From an uncultured Prevotellaceae bacterium (GTDB taxonomy: Bacteria; Bacteroidota; Bacteroidia; Bacteroidales; Bacteroidaceae): a stretch of 34,015 nucleotides of DNA. How positions within the stretch are numbered: the stretch's first letter is position 1; each line of letters starts with the position of its first letter. The notes under the pieces are model-generated. The model ran no database searches. It had not been told where the DNA came from and was given only the letters and a program-made list of their open reading frames with translations. The position numbers and the translations under genes were made by a program. The DNA lies in the NCBI GenBank assembly GCA_902774815.1, contig CACYJV010000038.1, forward strand, positions 1 through 34,015. Direction: 5' to 3'. Positions 1-7,327 of the stretch are shown piece by piece.

Positions 1-12
1 AAATTCCTTTTG

Positions 13-44
13 CAAAAGTAGGGAAAACAATGGATACTACCAAA
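13..44 (-). promoter_or_regulatory. Bacteroidetes-type promoter firing leftward out of the window
   Basis: Read on the minus strand, TTTG (44-41) is followed after exactly 20 bases by TACTTTTG (20-13), matching the Bacteroidetes -33/-7 consensus. The gene it serves lies left of the window. Just upstream is a short direct repeat of TTTTTGGCGTG (about 46-69). Confidence 0.6.
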
Positions 45-215
45 TTTTTGGCGTGTTTTTGGCGTGATAATTTGTAATTAGTATGATTGCGTCTTCTTGA
101 TTCGAATTATAACACATCTTGTAACGCGCTGATATTAAACCACATAGAAAATTCTCGAATTTAATAGAATTAAATGGATTTTGCGCGAAGTAGGGCAGTA
201 ATCCCGACCAAGTAA
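45..215. other. AT-rich intergenic stretch with a motif shared with 5741-5754
   Basis: No credible gene is visible. Positions 198-211 read GTAATCCCGACCAA, identical to 5741-5754. Both copies are followed within about 15 bases by an intrinsic terminator. A 13-codon frame starting at 174 ends right after the motif (VIPTK-stop), but nothing else supports it as a gene. Confidence 0.5.
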
Positions 216-254
216 AAGGCTAATTGCTTCATCATTGAGCAATTAGCCTTTTTT
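214..254. terminator. bidirectional intrinsic terminator
   Basis: AAAGGCTAATTGCT pairs with AGCAATTAGCCTTT around a loop of about 9 bases. A T run follows on the plus strand, and an A run precedes it that serves as the T run in the minus direction. It lies about 95 bases past the stop of the minus-strand phosphatase gene ending at 350, so it probably ends that transcript. Confidence 0.75.
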
Positions 255-349
255 GTTATTTGTGATTTGCACGACATCTCACCCTCATCTGTCCCGTCAA
301 ACTGCCCCTTTTCAGGGCATTTACCAGAAAACGATAAGAAAAGTTTGCT

Positions 350-1507
350 TCATTTGCGTTGCAGCCAACGGGTGAGGGTCGTTGTGGGCGTGCGGACGAC
401 GAATTTGTAGAAATCGGACTTGGGATAGCGGCTAAGGTCAACAGTAAGGTGACCGTCTCGAGCAGGGAGGGTGGCCACGGGTGTCCAAGCATCCCTCTTG
501 CCGCTGGCGAAGTCGTTGGTCGTGGCTATATAGACGGTCGCGAGAGTGGAGCGTGCACCGCTGTGTTGCCATGTGAGTTTGGCACTGTTGTCATAGCCTG
601 TGGCCGTGAGATCGTAGATATCTGTGTCGCCGATGAAACTGATTGAGAGCGTAGGACGCGTGAACTGACGGTTGAGTCGCCGCTGGTTGGTAATCATCCA
701 GATAGTACGCTCCGTGGGGCTCTGTCCGCCGTGGTGAACGCCCCACGAGTCGCGACCGTGGTCGGTGGTGACAATCAGCAGCCATTCCTCGTCATTCTCG
801 CGCTCGCGCTTCTGGATGGCTTCCCAGACGGGTCGCAGCTGGCTGTCAACATTCAACACGGCCTCGTCTGCGAAAGCTCCGTAGCCATGGTTATGGAAGG
901 CATCGTCGGTATACCAAAGATAGATCCAACTGAGGTCAGGCGCCTGCTGACTGATACAGGTCGCTGCATCTTGACAGACTTGACCGTCGATGTCGCGAAT
1001 GTGTAGATCACCGTCGCGGTGAGGGAAGCGCAGTGTGTCGTGCTCGTAGCCGTCGAAGATGTAATCCACCTTAAGGTGCCGCGTCTCCTGAAGTCCTTCG
1101 CCAAGTAGGATGGTACGGTTGTCGGTCCACGACGAGAAAATGGCAGTGGAAACGGGGCGTTGCTGGTCCTTGGCGATGCGGAAGAGGGTTGGATAGTGGT
1201 AGTTTGCCTTGATGTTTTCATTGCCTCTGACGTTGTGCTTGTTCACCCAAGTGCCAGTGAGGATATTCGTGTAGCCGATGGCGGAGATGGTCGCAGTCTC
1301 GGAGTAGGAGCCAACTTCGCCACCGCAGTAACCACGCTGGTAATGCCCTTTTTGGGCGATATCCATCAGCGTAGGCGGTTGCAGCCGTTCTACGCATTCA
1401 GCTGGCACTCCGTCGATGATCACAAACACAGCCTTCCGCGTCTTAGCTGTCACCGCCACGGCTAAGCACAGCGACATAACAGCCATTATGAGTCCTTTCG
1501 TTCGCAT
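350..1507 (-). CDS. secreted alkaline-phosphatase-superfamily phosphodiesterase/pyrophosphatase
   Basis: The product is 385 residues with a Sec signal peptide (about 1-21). The fold is that of type I phosphodiesterase/nucleotide pyrophosphatases. Asp32 in FVIIDGVP is a likely metal ligand and Thr80 in GYTNILTG the likely nucleophile. Further metal-site motifs are TDDAFHNHG, VTTDHGRD and GVHHGGQ. The last 100 residues look like a small fibronectin-III-type beta domain. I infer hydrolysis of phosphodiester or phosphomonoester substrates in the periplasm or at the surface; the substrate cannot be read. I chose the ATG at 1507 because the longer frame, from 1576, begins inside the -7 box (1574-1581). 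It stands alone, divergent from the LRR gene at 1967 and closed by the terminator at 214-254. Confidence 0.8.
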   Translation of the reverse strand: MRTKGLIMAVMSLCLAVAVTAKTRKAVFVIIDGVPAECVERLQPPTLMDIAQKGHYQRGYCGGEVGSYSETATISAIGYTNILTGTWVNKHNVRGNENIKANYHYPTLFRIAKDQQRPVSTAIFSSWTDNRTILLGEGLQETRHLKVDYIFDGYEHDTLRFPHRDGDLHIRDIDGQVCQDAATCISQQAPDLSWIYLWYTDDAFHNHGYGAFADEAVLNVDSQLRPVWEAIQKRERENDEEWLLIVTTDHGRDSWGVHHGGQSPTERTIWMITNQRRLNRQFTRPTLSISFIGDTDIYDLTATGYDNSAKLTWQHSGARSTLATVYIATTNDFASGKRDAWTPVATLPARDGHLTVDLSRYPKSDFYKFVVRTPTTTLTRWLQRK

Positions 1508-1573
1508 TTTCCAGTCATTTAGCAGTCTATGAAAAACAATCGTTTCCAACAGGATTACGTTGTTCTCTGGCTG

Positions 1574-1581
1574 CAAAGGTA
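1574..1581 (-). promoter_or_regulatory. -7 promoter box of the phosphatase gene
   Basis: The minus strand reads TACCTTTG followed by C, the Bacteroidetes -7 consensus. No clear -33 TTTG lies 19-21 bases upstream. It leaves a leader of about 60 bases before the ATG at 1507. Confidence 0.5.
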
Positions 1582-1673
1582 CTAAATCTTATCGAATTAT
1601 CATCAGAATTATCCGTTAATCAATCACTTGTATTGTTGATTAGATGGACGAATGATAGATTTTGAAACAATAT

Positions 1674-1705
1674 GTTGCACTCAGGATGATTTTTTTGTAT
1701 CTTTG
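1674..1705 (+). promoter_or_regulatory. promoter of the first LRR surface-protein gene
   Basis: GTTG (1674-1677), 20 bases, then TATCTTTG (1698-1705): a near-consensus Bacteroidetes promoter. Transcription should begin near 1712, giving a leader of about 255 bases before the ATG at 1967. Confidence 0.65.
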
Positions 1706-1966
1706 CACCTGACACAGCTGGTTTGTGGCATCGTGACACCATATCATGTCGTAAAGCCATCGACAGGAAAAGCGTCAGCATTTTGGGGAAATACAGAGGT
1801 CTTTGTTGATGGAAGTGCCCAACGTGACACCATAACGATGTTAAAAGATGGTAAAAATTGGCGAGTTCGAAGCAAGTTCCATGCAAGAATTCTGTTTATT
1901 GAGTACATTTGCGCAGCTTTAAAGCAGCTTATAGGAACTTTGTATAACTTTTATAATTATAGGAAA
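1706..1966 (+). other. long leader, open in frame with the LRR gene
   Basis: This 261-base leader has no stop codon in the frame of the following gene; the frame stays open back to 1652. It contains the 14-mer GGCGAGTTCGAAGC (1860-1873) that recurs at 3431-3444. The signal peptide begins only at 1967, so the leader is more likely untranslated, or a relic of other DNA, than part of the surface protein. Confidence 0.45.
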
Positions 1967-3178
1967 ATGAAAAAGACAATTCTACTCAGCATGATTTCGT
2001 GGCTGGCTCTGGTGCCGGCAGCGCAGGCCCAGGCTGGCGACGTTGTGAAGGTGTTCAACCTCGACGGGGTGACACCATTGGCAACCCTTCTGGATGAGGC
2101 TGAAAAAGAGGCCGACTCAGTAGTAGTGAGTGGACCGATGAGCAGCGACGACATGTCGGCCTTATGCAGTTACTGTGCCAATGGACATGTGCGTGGTGTC
2201 GACATCCGTAAGGTGACGTTTGCCAACGACTCGCTGCCCGCAGGGGCCTTCGGCTGGACTGGCATTGACAATCCTGTGGAGAACATCTCTCTGCCCGAAC
2301 ACCTCCGCGTGATAGGCCCATACGCATTCTATTACATGGGAAACCTGAAGCATGTTGAACTTCCGGCCACGCTGGAAAGAATATGCAATAATGCGTTCTT
2401 CAGTTGCTTGTCCTTGCGTAATGTCTCGCTGCCTGAGGGACTTCGGGAAATCCAGCCGCGGGCTTTCAGCAGCTCCGGGATTGAGGAACTGACCATCCCC
2501 CAGAGCGTGACGGAGCTGCGCTACGGCATCCTTGCCAACTGCTATAAGCTGAAGACACTGAACATCTTGGCCAATGTGGACGAGGTGCCCAGCGACATGT
2601 GCCTGCTATGCACAAATCTGGAAAACGTGGTTTTGCCCGATGATGTCAAGTCGATTGGTTCAGGGGCTTTCGATGGGGCAGGCCTAAAGGCATTTCAATG
2701 GCCGTCAGCCCTGGAGACGATTGCTTCGAATGCTTTCTCCGACACCCAAATGGAAGAGGTCGTTCTTCCTCCCCATGTAATTGAGATTAGCAGTAGAGCT
2801 TTTAGTTTCAGCAACGCATTGCGCAGCATAACGCTGCCTGCCAGCTTGCTGACCATCGACCAGTCGGCACTGAGAAGTTGTCCGCTGCTGGAGGCGGTCT
2901 ACAGCATGGCTGTCGTTCCACCGCTGACCACCGCCACTGGTACAGAAGTTCCTCCGCAGGCCGTGCTCTATGTGCCCGAGGGGTCTGTAGAAGCCTATCA
3001 GGCAGCAACGTGGTGGAAGGACTTCAAGGAAATCAAGTCTTACGTCCCAACTGCCATCAGTACGATTGCCGCCGACGCCTCGGGCAGGAAATCAGCCTAT
3101 ACCATCGGAGGTGTAATGGCTCCACAGCACTATCGCGGCGTGGTGATAAAGGGAGGAAAGAAAACCATCATCAAATAG
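1967..3178 (+). CDS. BspA-type leucine-rich-repeat (LRR_5) surface protein
   Basis: The product is 403 residues. A signal peptide (MKKTILLSMISW..., cleaved near AQAQA) is followed by a globular start and then at least eight LRR_5 repeats of about 23 residues, with the pattern 'L..I...AF..C..L..V.LP..L..I'. Examples are VIGPYAFYYMGNLKHVELP and SIGSGAF. The C-terminus (YTIGGV...RGVVIKGGKKTIIK) resembles the short beta tail that ends many exported Prevotella proteins and may be a sorting signal. Family members bind host or matrix proteins or other bacteria; the ligand here is unknown. The ATG at 1967 gives the signal peptide directly, and the upstream open frame looks unlike protein. It is transcribed from the promoter at 1674-1705. 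The second LRR_5 gene (26892-27947) is a relative, not a duplicate. Confidence 0.85.
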   Translation: MKKTILLSMISWLALVPAAQAQAGDVVKVFNLDGVTPLATLLDEAEKEADSVVVSGPMSSDDMSALCSYCANGHVRGVDIRKVTFANDSLPAGAFGWTGIDNPVENISLPEHLRVIGPYAFYYMGNLKHVELPATLERICNNAFFSCLSLRNVSLPEGLREIQPRAFSSSGIEELTIPQSVTELRYGILANCYKLKTLNILANVDEVPSDMCLLCTNLENVVLPDDVKSIGSGAFDGAGLKAFQWPSALETIASNAFSDTQMEEVVLPPHVIEISSRAFSFSNALRSITLPASLLTIDQSALRSCPLLEAVYSMAVVPPLTTATGTEVPPQAVLYVPEGSVEAYQAATWWKDFKEIKSYVPTAISTIAADASGRKSAYTIGGVMAPQHYRGVVIKGGKKTIIK

Positions 3179-3373
3179 TCACATTCAGCGCAAATAACGT
3201 GACAACGAACGACTTGTGCCCCACTCCACTATCCGTTCGCCAGTGGTCCCTGCTGTGGCTGACGGATTACGATGGGGGGGTAACAACTGACGGCGAATGC
3301 ACAATAAAAACGATTTCTTCCGTTTTATACAATAAATATTCATCGGCAAGAACATGAGCAGATCATAGTACCT

Positions 3374-5584
3374 GTGTTGTTTGCATTTATGAGCATACCG
3401 TTATTAACAATCAACCTGGCAGCGGAAGGAGGCGAGTTCGAAGCGAAGTGGAGTAGGAATCGTCGATGGGTCGTGTTACTCCTGTTGCTGTTGTCGCTCC
3501 CTATGGCAGCCCAGCGAGAGAAGACGACGTTTCAAACGTCAGGCCAGTGGAAGCCCACCACCGATGTGCGGGCCGATGCCGTCATGGTGTATGGTGTTAA
3601 CAGCAATGGGCAGTACTCATTCAGTGAGCGTGTACGGTCGTGGCGCGAGCGTGGCTATACGACCCATTTCATGACAGGAATAGCATGGGGAGGCTATCAG
3701 GACTACTTCACTGGGCAGTGGGACGGGCGGCAGCACCTTGACGAAGGGCAGCGTGATATGCATGGCGACACGATATGGCATGGCCAGATGGTGCCTTACA
3801 TCGTGCCGACCAGAAACTATCTTTCGTATTTCAAGGAGAAGCACATCAGGCCTGTCATCAACGAAGGCATTGATGCCATCTTCCTTGAGGAACCCGAGTT
3901 CTGGGCGCGCGGCGGCTACAGCGAGTCGTTCAAACGCGAATGGCAGGAGTATTACGGCTTCCCCTGGCAGCCGCAACATGAGTCGGCAGAGAGCACCTAT
4001 CTCTCGAACAAACTGAAATACCATCTCTACTATCGTGCCCTGGATGAGGCTTTCAGCTTCGCGAAGGCTTACGGCAGAGAGAAGGGGATGAACGTGCGCT
4101 GCTACGTGCCGACCCACTCGCTGATTAACTACGCCCAGTGGCAGATAGTGTCGCCTGAAGCATCGCTGGCTTCGATGGCATCGTGCGACGGCTATATTGC
4201 ACAAGTATGGACAGGAACCTCGCGCGTACCAAATTACTATAATGGGCGGATGCGCGAACGGGTGTTTGAAACGGCATTCCTGGAGTATGGGTGTATGGAG
4301 TCGATGACCCGACCCACGGGTAGGAAGATGTTCTTCCTGACCGACCCCATAGAGGATGGCGTGAGAGACTGGGATGACTACAAGCGCAACTATCAGGCCA
4401 CGTTTACGGCTCAGTTGCTCTATCCGCAGATTGCCGACTATGAGGTGATGCCATGGCCCGACCGCATCTATGAACGTCTCTATCCCGTCAGTGCCGGCAG
4501 CGAAGAGCGTGCCAACATACCCCGTTTCTACTCCACTCAGATGCAGGTGATGGTCGGTGCGCTTGGCGATATGCCGTTGTCGGCAAACAGGGTGAGCGGT
4601 TCGCATGGCATCAGTGTACTCATGGCCAACTCGCTGATGTTCCAACGGTCGCAGGAACCCGTAGAGGGATACGATGACCCGCAGCTTTCTAACTTCTTCG
4701 GGTTGGCCATGCCGTTGCTCAAGCGAGGCGTGCCCGTTGGCATCACGCATATGGAGAATACGGGCTACGGCGACACATGGAAAGACATCAGTGTGTTGCT
4801 GATGACCTATTCAAACATGAAACCCCTCGACCCCAAGGCTCATGAGGACATTGCGCAGTGGGTGCATGATGGCGGACATCTCATTTATTGTGGGCGCGAC
4901 GACGATGCCTTCCAGCATGTCAGGGAATGGTGGAATCAGGCCGGCAATCATTATCAGGTGCCTTCGGCCCATCTCTTCTCGCTGATGCAGATGGGAGAGA
5001 ACCCTGCTGATGGCATTTGGCATTACGGCAAAGGAACCGTTCGTGTGATAAGGCAAGACCCCAAGGAGTTTGTGATGAATGCACATGCCGACAGCGAGTT
5101 GCTCAATGCCGTTGAAGATGCTTACGGGCAGATTGAATATAAGAATTCCTTCGTGTTGGAACGGGGCTGCTATGTGTTGGCGGCAGTTGTTGATGAGGGC
5201 GTTACCGATGAGCCATTGATACTCACTGGAAACTACATCGACCTATTCGACCCCGCACTGCCACTCGTCAGACACAAGGTTGTGAATCCGGGTGAACAGG
5301 CATTCCTCTTCGATATCGACAAGGTTGCCGACAGGAATGTACCGCAGGTGCTGGCTGCCGCCTCGCGCCAATCGGACGAAACGAGGACCAGTAGGTCTTA
5401 TTCGTTTGTGGCGAAGAGTCCTTCCAACACAGACAACGTGATGGCGATACTCCTTCCCAAGAAGCCACGGAAGATCACCACCGACGCGGCACATTATCAG
5501 TCGCACTGGGACAGGAAGGAACGCGTGCTGCACCTGCAGTTCGAAAACTCGCCTGAGGGCATAAGGGTTTCAATAGAATGGTAG
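3374..5584 (+). CDS. secreted GH42-like glycoside hydrolase (beta-galactosidase-type fold)
   Basis: The product is up to 736 residues. A hydrophobic segment (VVLLLLLLSLPMAAQ) acts as signal peptide behind an unusually long basic start. An N-terminal TIM-barrel-like part carries INEGIDAIFLEEPEFW, where the Glu pair resembles the acid/base strand of clan GH-A enzymes; a second conserved-looking strand is ADYEVMPWPDRIY. The middle (DISVLLMTYSNMKPLD...WVHDGGHLIYCGRDDD) resembles the glutamine-amidotransferase-like trimerisation domain B of GH42 beta-galactosidases. A beta-rich C-terminal part follows. I infer an exported enzyme acting on galactose-like or related glycans; catalytic residues are not certain and the family may be uncharacterised. 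The start could be 3374 or 3389, and no strong promoter is visible. It is single-gene, 195 bases after the LRR gene. Confidence 0.65.
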   Translation: MLFAFMSIPLLTINLAAEGGEFEAKWSRNRRWVVLLLLLLSLPMAAQREKTTFQTSGQWKPTTDVRADAVMVYGVNSNGQYSFSERVRSWRERGYTTHFMTGIAWGGYQDYFTGQWDGRQHLDEGQRDMHGDTIWHGQMVPYIVPTRNYLSYFKEKHIRPVINEGIDAIFLEEPEFWARGGYSESFKREWQEYYGFPWQPQHESAESTYLSNKLKYHLYYRALDEAFSFAKAYGREKGMNVRCYVPTHSLINYAQWQIVSPEASLASMASCDGYIAQVWTGTSRVPNYYNGRMRERVFETAFLEYGCMESMTRPTGRKMFFLTDPIEDGVRDWDDYKRNYQATFTAQLLYPQIADYEVMPWPDRIYERLYPVSAGSEERANIPRFYSTQMQVMVGALGDMPLSANRVSGSHGISVLMANSLMFQRSQEPVEGYDDPQLSNFFGLAMPLLKRGVPVGITHMENTGYGDTWKDISVLLMTYSNMKPLDPKAHEDIAQWVHDGGHLIYCGRDDDAFQHVREWWNQAGNHYQVPSAHLFSLMQMGENPADGIWHYGKGTVRVIRQDPKEFVMNAHADSELLNAVEDAYGQIEYKNSFVLERGCYVLAAVVDEGVTDEPLILTGNYIDLFDPALPLVRHKVVNPGEQAFLFDIDKVADRNVPQVLAAASRQSDETRTSRSYSFVAKSPSNTDNVMAILLPKKPRKITTDAAHYQSHWDRKERVLHLQFENSPEGIRVSIEW

Positions 5585-5761
5585 GAAAAAAGGGACGATA
5601 TAGAATTTGAACTCTGCAAATAATACGTGTAAAGTTTATAGGAAAAGAATTGCCAGAGCTCGGTCCACCGCCAGTCTGTGTTCTGTCGCACTTTCAGTGT
5701 TCAATTCCTATAATAATGCGAGTTCGACGAACATAGTTCGGTAATCCCGACCAAATTAAAG

Positions 5762-5796
5762 GAGTTGAAAATCAAAAGATTTCAGCTCTTTTTTTC
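5762..5796 (+). terminator. intrinsic terminator
   Basis: GAGTTGAAAATC pairs with GATTTCAGCTC (one G-U pair, one bulged A) around AAAA, followed by a run of seven or more T. It lies 180 bases past the glycosidase stop and directly after the shared 14-mer. Confidence 0.7.
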
Positions 5797-5837
5797 GTGC
5801 CCAATAGCATGTTAATTTTATGTTAAACTTATGCAGG

Positions 5838-5871
5838 ATTGTGTAAATAAGCCTGATTTTTCATATCTTTG
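5838..5871 (+). promoter_or_regulatory. promoter of the fimbrillin-like lipoprotein gene
   Basis: TATCTTTG (5864-5871) fits the -7 consensus, with ATTG (5838-5841) 22 bases upstream as a weak -33 box. The predicted leader is about 48 bases. Confidence 0.55.
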
Positions 5872-5925
5872 CAACATTAAAGAATTATTTGATCACAGTA
5901 TCGATAACTAACTAAAAACGTAAAT

Positions 5926-7068
5926 ATGAAACATTTGAACTTTTTATGGATTACGGCCTTCCTGTTCATGACAGGTATGGTTATGCAATCGTGTAGCAGT
6001 GATGAGAACGAAGATGTTAAACCATCGGATGAGCAATACTTTGATGTGTCACTTGCTCTCGATGGCATCAACGTAAGTGAGGAGCCTCTTTCAGGAAAAA
6101 GCTCAGATAACTCAAGAAAGGCACCGCTTTCAATGGCAAACGCAGATGACTTAAAGACGGTTTACAAAATCACGGTTTACTATGACTACAAAAGCGATGG
6201 CAATGTGACTTATAAGTATGCTGAAGGAACCTTTGATAATGTCGGCGACATGCAACTAAGTATGCTTGCTGGTCACAAATATCGCTTTATCTGTTCTATC
6301 TGGAAAGAAGTGACAGGTAATGTCTCTCTCTCATGGTTCTCTGGATTTGGGAGTTCTTCAATTACCAACAAATTTAACATTGTTCAAAGTAATAGTCCTA
6401 CATCATCATCATATTTAACTCCCAGCTATTATACATATTCTGGAATCAACGTATCTTGTACTGATGGAACTTGCAGACGAGACTACACCAGATATTATGG
6501 TGAATTAAGCGACTATACCCCTACCCAGAACGGAACTGCTATCATTAAAATGATTGAGGCAAGTCGCTACGGATTACATGTTACTATTGCACCGCCAAGT
6601 GAAGGTAGGTTAGAAGTGTCTACAGATAAATATTATTATTATTATAAAAATGAATATAGTAGTTATAGTCAAAGTTACGTCTCTCAAATTCTCACCAATG
6701 AATCTCAGAAATATGATGATGGGGGCATACAATTCATCGTTGGTGAGAATGTGATGAACTATTGGAGTGATGTGTTTTATGGAAAAACGATTAATCAAAA
6801 TCTATTCGATTTGAAGTTCACCATAAAATGGACCAACTACAATGAGGCTGGGGTCCAAATAGGAAACAGTACTACCCAAAAGACCATTACGTTGAAGCGT
6901 GATGTGATGACCAATGTTAATATCGACCTGAACATAAACAATGCTGATACGAATAACGCAAAGATAGGATTTACCTACGACTCAAAGGATATGTCTACTT
7001 CTGGGGAGAACTGGACGGTAAACGTGAACAATGATGGCACAATGGATGTAACAGTCATTCCTCTGTAA
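5926..7068 (+). CDS. lipoprotein, possibly fimbrillin-like
   Basis: The product is 380 residues. The signal peptide ends at Cys23 (MQSCSSDENED), followed by the acidic Ser/Asp linker usual for surface-exported Bacteroidetes lipoproteins. The body is beta-rich and Tyr/Ser/Thr/Asn-rich, with a segment around ADDLKTVYKITVYYDY and a later GDMQLSMLAGHKYRF that resemble the first domain of Mfa1/FimA-type fimbrillins. I am not sure of the family; it could be any extracellular beta-sandwich lipoprotein. The gene is visibly AT-richer than its neighbours (runs such as TATTATTATTATTAT near 6630), which may reflect recent transfer. It has its own promoter and terminators on both sides, so it is probably monocistronic. 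Confidence 0.6.
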   Translation: MKHLNFLWITAFLFMTGMVMQSCSSDENEDVKPSDEQYFDVSLALDGINVSEEPLSGKSSDNSRKAPLSMANADDLKTVYKITVYYDYKSDGNVTYKYAEGTFDNVGDMQLSMLAGHKYRFICSIWKEVTGNVSLSWFSGFGSSSITNKFNIVQSNSPTSSSYLTPSYYTYSGINVSCTDGTCRRDYTRYYGELSDYTPTQNGTAIIKMIEASRYGLHVTIAPPSEGRLEVSTDKYYYYYKNEYSSYSQSYVSQILTNESQKYDDGGIQFIVGENVMNYWSDVFYGKTINQNLFDLKFTIKWTNYNEAGVQIGNSTTQKTITLKRDVMTNVNIDLNINNADTNNAKIGFTYDSKDMSTSGENWTVNVNNDGTMDVTVIPL

Positions 7069-7168
7069 TAGACCTCGCAAATAAAAAGTTGCCAGGACAT
7101 CGGTTGGGAAACAGCAATGGCAGGTGATTTATAACGGTCTGGTTATTCGCGGTTATTATACAGTACAC

Positions 7169-7206
7169 AAAGGGAGTTACCTTTCCACAGCAGGTAACTC
7201 TCTTTA
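7169..7206. terminator. bidirectional terminator hairpin
   Basis: GAGTTACCT (7174-7182) pairs perfectly with AGGTAACTC (7192-7200), extended by AAAG/CTTT on the outside. It lies 100 bases after the lipoprotein stop. Confidence 0.7.
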
Positions 7207-7303
7207 TGTGTAAGAATCCTATATCTTTCTAAACTTCACGAGACTATTTTTACTTCGTTTCCAAAATGTTTACGATAATCGTAGGATTGTCAAAAAAAAG
7301 ATG

Positions 7304-7311
7304 TACTTTTG
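7304..7311 (+). promoter_or_regulatory. -7 promoter box just before the GH3 gene
   Basis: TACTTTTG followed by C matches the -7 consensus; no good -33 box is seen. It ends 16 bases before the ATG at 7328, implying a very short leader, and it rules out the longer frame that would start at 7301. Confidence 0.5.
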
Positions 7312-7327
7312 CAAAAAACATATCGAT

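Larger units (their letters stand above)
5585..5925. other. intergenic region with repeat motif, terminator and promoter
   Basis: This 341-base gap holds GCGAGTTCGA (5718-5727, also at 1861 and 3432), a GTTCG/CGAAC palindrome at about 5722-5732, the 14-mer GTAATCCCGACCAA (5741-5754, also at 198-211), then a terminator and the promoter of the next gene. No gene is visible. Confidence 0.6.

Noticed and set aside
174-215. tRNA 3' end or integration site (GTAATCCCGACCA)
   Set aside because: No cloverleaf can be drawn upstream at either copy, and no integrase is present.
3617-4750. Long minus-strand open frame opposite the glycosidase
   Set aside because: It is a mirror of a strong plus-strand gene, with no signal, motif or promoter of its own.
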